Shown here: positions 59,725 through 64,000 of the stretch, one piece after another
How the letters are laid out: each line of letters starts with the position of its first letter
Numbering within the stretch: position 1 is the first letter of the stretch
From: Qipengyuania proteolytica
GTDB lineage: Bacteria > Pseudomonadota > Alphaproteobacteria > Sphingomonadales > Sphingomonadaceae
Length of the DNA: 64,000 nt
Direction of reading: 5' to 3'
Assembly (NCBI RefSeq): GCF_019711565.1
Contig: NZ_JAIGNN010000001.1
Coordinates: 62,001 to 126,000, forward strand
Notes under the pieces: generated by a model
The model's input: only the letters and a program-made list of their open reading frames with translations
Databases searched by the model: none
What the model was told of the DNA's origin: nothing
Program-made: the position numbers and the translations under genes

Positions 59725-60579
59725 CTAGCCGCGGAAGACGACCGTGCGCTTCCCGTTGAGCAGAACGCGCTCCTCGAGGTGGAGGCGAACAGCCTCGGCC
59801 AGCACGCGGTTCTCGATTTCGCGGCCCTTACGCACCAGTTCCTCTGGCGTGTCGGCATGGCTTATCGGCTCGGCGTCCTGATGGATGATCGGCCCTTCGT
59901 CGAGATCGGCGGTGACGTAATGCGCGGTCGCCCCGATCATCTTGACCCCCCGATCATGCGCCTGGTGGTAAGGCTTTGCACCTTTGAAGCCCGGCAGGAA
60001 GCTGTGGTGGATGTTGATGCAGCGCCCGGCAAAATGCGCCGCCTGCTCGTCCGATAGGATCTGCATATAGCGTGCGAGCACTACCAGTTCCGCGCCGGTC
60101 TCCTCTGCAATGGCCCGCACCTGCGTCTCCTGCCCGGCCTTGCTTTCGCGCGTGAGCGCCAGGTGGTGGAATGGGATATCGCCGATATCGGTATGCTCGA
60201 TCGCTGCACGCGGATGGTTGGACACGATGGCCACCGGCTCCATCGCCAGTTCGCCGATCCGCCAGCGATAGAGCAGGTCGGCAAGGCAGTGGTCGAACTT
60301 GCTGACCATGATAAGCACGCGGCGCGGGCGGTCGCGGGTGACGATCTTCCAGTCCATTCCGAAGTCACCGGCGAGGCCCGCGAAATCCACGCGCAGCGCA
60401 TCCGCCGTTTGCTCCCCCGGGTCGAAGTCGACGCGCATGAAGAACGCGTCGGAGGTGCGGTCGTTGAACTGCTGTGCTTCGAGGATATTGCCGCCGCGCT
60501 CGAACAGGAACGAGGTCACGCGTGCGGTGATGCCGGGGCGGTCGGCGCAGGACAGCGTGAGGACAAGAGGCTCGGACAT
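59725..60579 (-). CDS. purU: Formyltetrahydrofolate deformylase
   Basis: 284 aa, usual length. ACT domain at the N-terminus ([20 protein letters not shown]) and the formyltransferase fold with the catalytic Asn-His-Asp region [40 protein letters not shown] and [20 protein letters not shown]. It hydrolyses 10-formyl-THF to THF and formate, which supplies the formate used by PurT, encoded nearby. The stop is followed by no obvious terminator. Confidence 0.96.
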   Translation of the reverse strand: MSEPLVLTLSCADRPGITARVTSFLFERGGNILEAQQFNDRTSDAFFMRVDFDPGEQTADALRVDFAGLAGDFGMDWKIVTRDRPRRVLIMVSKFDHCLADLLYRWRIGELAMEPVAIVSNHPRAAIEHTDIGDIPFHHLALTRESKAGQETQVRAIAEETGAELVVLARYMQILSDEQAAHFAGRCINIHHSFLPGFKGAKPYHQAHDRGVKMIGATAHYVTADLDEGPIIHQDAEPISHADTPEELVRKGREIENRVLAEAVRLHLEERVLLNGKRTVVFRG

Positions 60580-60637
60580 GGCGCAGCGCTCTGCCGCGCG
60601 GCGCGAACGAGGGCAACCGCAATCGGCCTATCGGCGG

Positions 60638-60955
60638 CTATAGTTCGAACACGATCTCGCGCATGCCCGCCTCGCGCAGCGCATCGGCCACGATCTCGCG
60701 CTGGCTGGGGGAGAGCGGCAGCTCGGTCGATACGACATGCGCCACCGGGCTTTTGAGCGAGAACCCGCCCTGAAGGATTTGGCGGATCGCGCGGACGATC
60801 GTGTCTTCCAGAAAGCGTGGATGGGCGATGAGGTTTGTCCCTTCCGAAAAGGGATAGTCCGCCCGCTGGTCGGCAAAGGCGCCGGTCGAACGATCGGTGA
60901 CCTGCACCCGGTCGCGGTAGATCGCGACATCGAGATCCAGCGACCGGATGCTCAT
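60638..60955 (-). CDS. Conserved hypothetical protein
   Basis: 105 aa. The composition is ordinary soluble protein: DLDVAIYRDRVQVTDRSTGA, YPFSEGTNLIAHPRFLEDTI, VRAIRQILQGGFSLKSPVAH and VADALREAGMREIVFEL. It starts 2 bp after the stop of the nitronate monooxygenase gene, so the two share a transcript. I do not recognise the family with confidence; parts recall MreB-like actin folds, which is weak evidence. Confidence 0.6.
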   Translation of the reverse strand: MSIRSLDLDVAIYRDRVQVTDRSTGAFADQRADYPFSEGTNLIAHPRFLEDTIVRAIRQILQGGFSLKSPVAHVVSTELPLSPSQREIVADALREAGMREIVFEL

Positions 60956-60956
60956 G

Positions 60957-61967
60957 TCAGCGGCGCGTCAGCGCCTCTTCGCTCTGCGCCATCAGCTTGT
61001 CGATGATGACAGCAACGGGTTCCTCTTCCTTGAGCATGCCGACCGACTGGCCGGCCATCAGGCTACCGTTCTCGACATCGCCGTCGATCACCGCGCGGCG
61101 CAGTGCGCCCGCCCAGTAATGCTCGATCTGCAACTGCGCCTCGTCCATCGCGATTTCCTCGCGATCGAGCACCGCCGCGACCTCGCGCTGCTTGGCGGTG
61201 AACTCTTCGGTGCCCTTGTTCTTGAGCGCGCGAACGGGGATCACCGGCAGGCGCGGATCGACCTGCACGCTGGCCACGGCATCTCGGGCGCTGGCGCGGA
61301 AGAAAGCCTTCTTGAAGTCGGGATGGGCGATGCTCTCGATCGAGCAGGCGAAACGCGTGCCGAGCTGCACCCCCGCCGCGCCCATCTCGAGATAGCCCGC
61401 GATGGCCTGCCCGCGGCCGATCCCGCCGGCGACGAAGATCAGGTGGTCCTCGGCCAGTTCGGGCAGCATCTCCTGCGCGAGCACGCTGGTCGAGACAGGA
61501 CCGATATGACCGCCCGCTTCCATGCCCTCGATCACCAGCGCGTCGGCGCCGGAGCGCAGCAGCTTCTTCGCCAGTGCGAGTGTCGGGGCGAAGCAGATCA
61601 CCTTCGCACTATGCGCCTTGATCGCCTCGACGCTGCCCTTGGGCGGGATACCGCCTGCGAGGACGACATGGCCCACGCCATGCTTGCCGCAGACCTCGAT
61701 CAGTTCGAACAGCTGCGGGTGCATGGTGATGAGGTTCACGCCGAAGGGCTTGTCGGTCAGCGCCTTGGTCGCCGCGATTTCCGTGTCGAGCAGGCCGGGG
61801 TCCATCGCCCCGCAGGCGATCACGCCGAAACCGCCCGCGTTGGAGATGGCCGAGACCAGATTGCGTTCGGAAACCCAGCTCATCGCGCCGCACAGGATGG
61901 CCGTTTCGCTGCCGAGGAAGTCTGCGCCGCGCTGCATCAGCCGGGCGGTCTTGGGATAGGTAGTCAT
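60957..61967 (-). CDS. Nitronate monooxygenase-family FMN oxidoreductase
   Basis: 336 aa. A TIM-barrel FMN enzyme of the 2-nitropropane dioxygenase family: AILCGAMSWVSERNLVSAIS, NAGGFGVIACGAMDPGLLD, KPFGVNLITMHPQLFELIEV, GHVVLAGGIPPKG, then SGADALVIEGMEAGGHIGPV and FVAGGIGRGQAIAGYLEMGA. Substrates in this family range from nitronates to enoyl-ACP-like compounds. It is upstream of the small hypothetical gene in one transcript. Confidence 0.92.
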   Translation of the reverse strand: MTTYPKTARLMQRGADFLGSETAILCGAMSWVSERNLVSAISNAGGFGVIACGAMDPGLLDTEIAATKALTDKPFGVNLITMHPQLFELIEVCGKHGVGHVVLAGGIPPKGSVEAIKAHSAKVICFAPTLALAKKLLRSGADALVIEGMEAGGHIGPVSTSVLAQEMLPELAEDHLIFVAGGIGRGQAIAGYLEMGAAGVQLGTRFACSIESIAHPDFKKAFFRASARDAVASVQVDPRLPVIPVRALKNKGTEEFTAKQREVAAVLDREEIAMDEAQLQIEHYWAGALRRAVIDGDVENGSLMAGQSVGMLKEEEPVAVIIDKLMAQSEEALTRR

Positions 61968-62015
61968 CCGCAGGGCGATTAGTGCGGCCTCGCCGTTACG
62001 GCAAGCGGGGATGCG

Positions 62016-63176
62016 TCAGTCGCCGTAACGGATGTGGACCTTGTGCGCCGCCTCGCGGGCCTTGCGTCGCGCTTCATCGGTATCGCCCGCAGTCGCCAGT
62101 GCGACGCCCATGCGGCGATAGGGGCGGCTCGTCGGCTTGCCGAAGATACGGATGTCGGCGCCGTCGGCCATCGCGTCGGCGAGCCCCTCATAGGACAGGC
62201 TGGCGCTGTCGCGATCGGCGAGGATCACTGCGCTGGCTGCCGGACGCGCGCGCATATCTGCGGGGATCGGCAGGCCCATTACCGCGCGGGCATGGAGGTC
62301 GAACTCGGTGAGGTTCTGGCTCACGAGCGTCACCATGCCGGTATCGTGCGGGCGTGGCGAGACTTCGGAGAAGATCACCTCCTCGCCCTTCACGAAGAAC
62401 TCGACCCCGAAGAGGCCGTAGCCGCCGAGGTCGTCGACAACCTTCGTCGCCATCTCCTGTGCCTTGGTGATGGCGGCGTCCGACATGGGTGTCGGCTGCC
62501 AGCTTTCCTGGTAGTCGCCGCGCTCCTGCCGGTGGCCGATGGGCGGGCAGAAGGTGACGCCGCCTGCATGGCGCACGGTCAGCAGCGTTATCTCGTAGTC
62601 GAAATCGACGAATTGCTCGACGATCACCCGCTGCCGGTCGCCGCGCATATTGGCGACGGCATAGTCCCACGCAGCCTCCAGCCCGTCCGCATCGCGCACG
62701 GTCGTCTGCCCCTTGCCGCTCGAGGACATGACCGGCTTGATCACGCAGGGAAAGCCGGAGTGCTCGGCTGCCGCGCGAACTTCGTCGAGGTTCTTGGCGT
62801 AGCGATAGCGTGACGTGACGAGACCAAGTTCGTTCGCCGCAAGGTCTCGGATCGCGTCCCGGTTCATCGTCATCTGCGTTGCGCGGGCGGAGGGGGCGAC
62901 GGTGAAGCCTTCCTCCTCCAGCTCGGCCAGCACCTCGGTGCGGATCGCCTCGATCTCGGGCACGATGTAATCGGGGCGGTGCTGCTCGACGACGGCACGC
63001 AGCCGCTCGCCATCGAGCATGGAGAAAACTTCGCGGGCATCGGCCAGCTGCATCGCCGGCGCATGGTCATAGGCGTCGCAGGCGATGACACAGGCGCCGA
63101 GCCGCTTGGCGGAGATCACGAATTCCCGCCCGAGCTCGCCCGAGCCCAGCAGCAGGATCTTCGCGGTGTGGCTCAC
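62016..63176 (-). CDS. purT: Formate-dependent GAR transformylase
   Basis: 386 aa (E. coli PurT 392), GTG start overlapping the aspartokinase stop. N-terminal ILLLGSGELGREFVISAKRL binds the substrate; the ATP-grasp core contains CVIKPVMSSSGKGQTTVRDA, and VEFFVKGEEVIFSEVSPRPH carries the metal-binding acidic residues. It formylates GAR with formate and ATP. It complements purU, which produces formate. Confidence 0.96.
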   Translation of the reverse strand: MSHTAKILLLGSGELGREFVISAKRLGACVIACDAYDHAPAMQLADAREVFSMLDGERLRAVVEQHRPDYIVPEIEAIRTEVLAELEEEGFTVAPSARATQMTMNRDAIRDLAANELGLVTSRYRYAKNLDEVRAAAEHSGFPCVIKPVMSSSGKGQTTVRDADGLEAAWDYAVANMRGDRQRVIVEQFVDFDYEITLLTVRHAGGVTFCPPIGHRQERGDYQESWQPTPMSDAAITKAQEMATKVVDDLGGYGLFGVEFFVKGEEVIFSEVSPRPHDTGMVTLVSQNLTEFDLHARAVMGLPIPADMRARPAASAVILADRDSASLSYEGLADAMADGADIRIFGKPTSRPYRRMGVALATAGDTDEARRKAREAAHKVHIRYGD

Positions 63177-64000
63177 GCAGCCTCGTCCGTCGCATCCAGC
63201 CCGTAGGCCGTGTGCAGCACGCGCACCGCGAGTTCGGTTTCGTCCTCGTCGATCATGACGCTGATCTTGATCTCGCTGGTCGAGATCGCCTGGATGTTGA
63301 TCCCGCGATCGGACAGGGCGCGGAACATGGTGCTGGCGACGCCCGCGTGGCTCTTCATGCCGACGCCCACGACGCTGATCTTGGCGATCTTGCTGTCGGT
63401 GATGAGGCGGTTGTAGCCGATCTCGTCGCGCTTGTCCTCGAGCAGCGCCTGCGCGCGGGCAAGGTCGGTCTGCGGCACGGTGAAGGTCACGTCGGTCTCG
63501 CCCTTGTCGCGGCCGACGTTCTGGATGATCATGTCGACGTTGATCGAGGCGGCGGCGAGCGGCTCGAAGATATGGGCCACCGCGCCGGGCTTGTCGGGCA
63601 CGCGGGTGAGGATCACCTTGGCCTCGTTCTTGTCATGCGCGATGCCGGTCACGTGCTGGCGTTCCATGTCGCCCTTCTCCACCAGTTCGTTCATTTCATC
63701 TTCCGAGACGATCATCGTGCCCGGAAGCTCGTCGGCGGGGATCGCATCCTCGCCGACGAAGCTGGAGAGGACCTGCACCCGCACGCCCTCCTTCATGGCC
63801 AAGCCCACCGAGCGCGTCTGGAGCACCTTGGCCCCCACGCTCGCGAGCTCGAGCATTTCCTCGTAGGTCACCGCCTTCTGCTTCTTCGCCTTGGCGACGA
63901 TGCGCGGATCGGTGGTGTAGACGCCGTCGACGTCGGTATAGATGTCGCAGCGGTCGGCCTTGACCGCCGCCGCCACGGCGACTGCCGAGGTGTCGGAACC
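63173..64000 (-). CDS. lysC: Aspartokinase (5' end beyond window)
   Basis: The frame is open to base 64000, giving the last 275 residues. The kinase-domain end is visible (DRCDIYTDVDGVYTTDPRIV, KAVTYEEMLELASVGAKVLQ), followed by two ACT domains (VTGIAHDKNEAKVILTRVPD, SKIAKISVVGVGMKSHAGVA, STMFRALSDRGINIQAISTS). It catalyses the first step of lysine, threonine and methionine synthesis, with ACT domains for feedback control. The start lies outside the window. It overlaps purT by 4 bp. Confidence 0.95.
   Translation of the reverse strand, partial: GSDTSAVAVAAAVKADRCDIYTDVDGVYTTDPRIVAKAKKQKAVTYEEMLELASVGAKVLQTRSVGLAMKEGVRVQVLSSFVGEDAIPADELPGTMIVSEDEMNELVEKGDMERQHVTGIAHDKNEAKVILTRVPDKPGAVAHIFEPLAAASINVDMIIQNVGRDKGETDVTFTVPQTDLARAQALLEDKRDEIGYNRLITDSKIAKISVVGVGMKSHAGVASTMFRALSDRGINIQAISTSEIKISVMIDEDETELAVRVLHTAYGLDATDEAA

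Noticed and set aside
1..64000. CRISPR arrays, rRNA operons and insertion sequences
   Set aside because: No regularly spaced repeats, rRNA-like sequence or transposase was found.

Overview
The window reads as DNA from an alphaproteobacterium of the order Sphingomonadales, most likely an Erythrobacter or Altererythrobacter relative. Support comes from the high GC content, the TIGR01782-type TonB receptor paired with a tryptophan-halogenase-like flavoprotein and a GH3 glucosidase, NodT-type efflux lipoproteins, and a PQQ alcohol dehydrogenase. The assignment is inference from gene content; there is no rRNA here to confirm it.

Layout. (1) 1-12,669, minus strand: an uninterrupted F-type (MPF-F) conjugative type IV secretion operon read right to left: traA, traL, traE, traK, traB, dsbC, traV, traC, a small membrane ORF, trbI, an S26 signal peptidase (traF/trhF type), traW, traU, trbC and traN. 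Nearly every junction from traE onward is a 1-8 bp overlap. traN runs off the left edge. (2) 12,670-13,760: a divergent control region, then two small DNA-binding proteins on the plus strand. (3) 13,900-26,600: accessory genes with many regulators (XRE-cupin, HxlR, ArsR, two-layer TetR/PadR) beside small enzymes: a GNAT-GFA fusion, SRPBCC, a sulfur-type operon OsmC / cysteine-synthase-like / CynX-type MFS, GST, VOC, GyrI-like and an alpha/beta hydrolase. It contains a 479-bp, about 98% identical fragment of the GH3 gene found 12.4 kb further right, and a decayed HxlR remnant. (4) 26,862-35,373: a carbohydrate locus with LacI, a tryptophan-halogenase-like protein, a TonB receptor and a GH3 exo-glucosidase, with two LacI-like operators in the divergent receptor/GH3 promoter and a strong terminator between receptor and halogenase. 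(5) 35,469-39,600: a small membrane protein, YetF, a GntA (YqcI/YcgG) plus DUF1989 pair, and two broken genes. (6) 39,781-44,637: a TetR-controlled tripartite EmrB/EmrA/NodT efflux operon with a clear palindromic operator. (7) 44,924-49,271: a TonB receptor with a Gly/Arg-rich insert, a lipoprotein hydrolase and a small periplasmic protein. (8) 49,896-52,294: a GIY-YIG protein and a tyrosine integrase bounded by a perfect 141-bp inverted repeat whose right copy includes the 3' end of a tRNA-Leu(CAG). (9) 52,479-64,000: ordinary chromosomal genes (NDUFA9-like, serine hydrolase, dienelactone hydrolase, PQQ dehydrogenase, PhoX, purU, nitronate monooxygenase, purT, lysC).

Interpretation. The tRNA-Leu with an adjacent integrase marks a junction between core chromosome on the right and acquired DNA on the left. 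The conjugation operon at the other end suggests that most of 1-52,200 belongs to one integrative and conjugative element, or to nested islands, whose far end, relaxase, coupling protein and remaining mating genes lie beyond the left edge. I did not see a directly repeated att copy inside the window, so the element's extent is unproven. The 141-bp inverted repeat is the most unusual structure, because a simple integration would give direct repeats sharing only the short att core.
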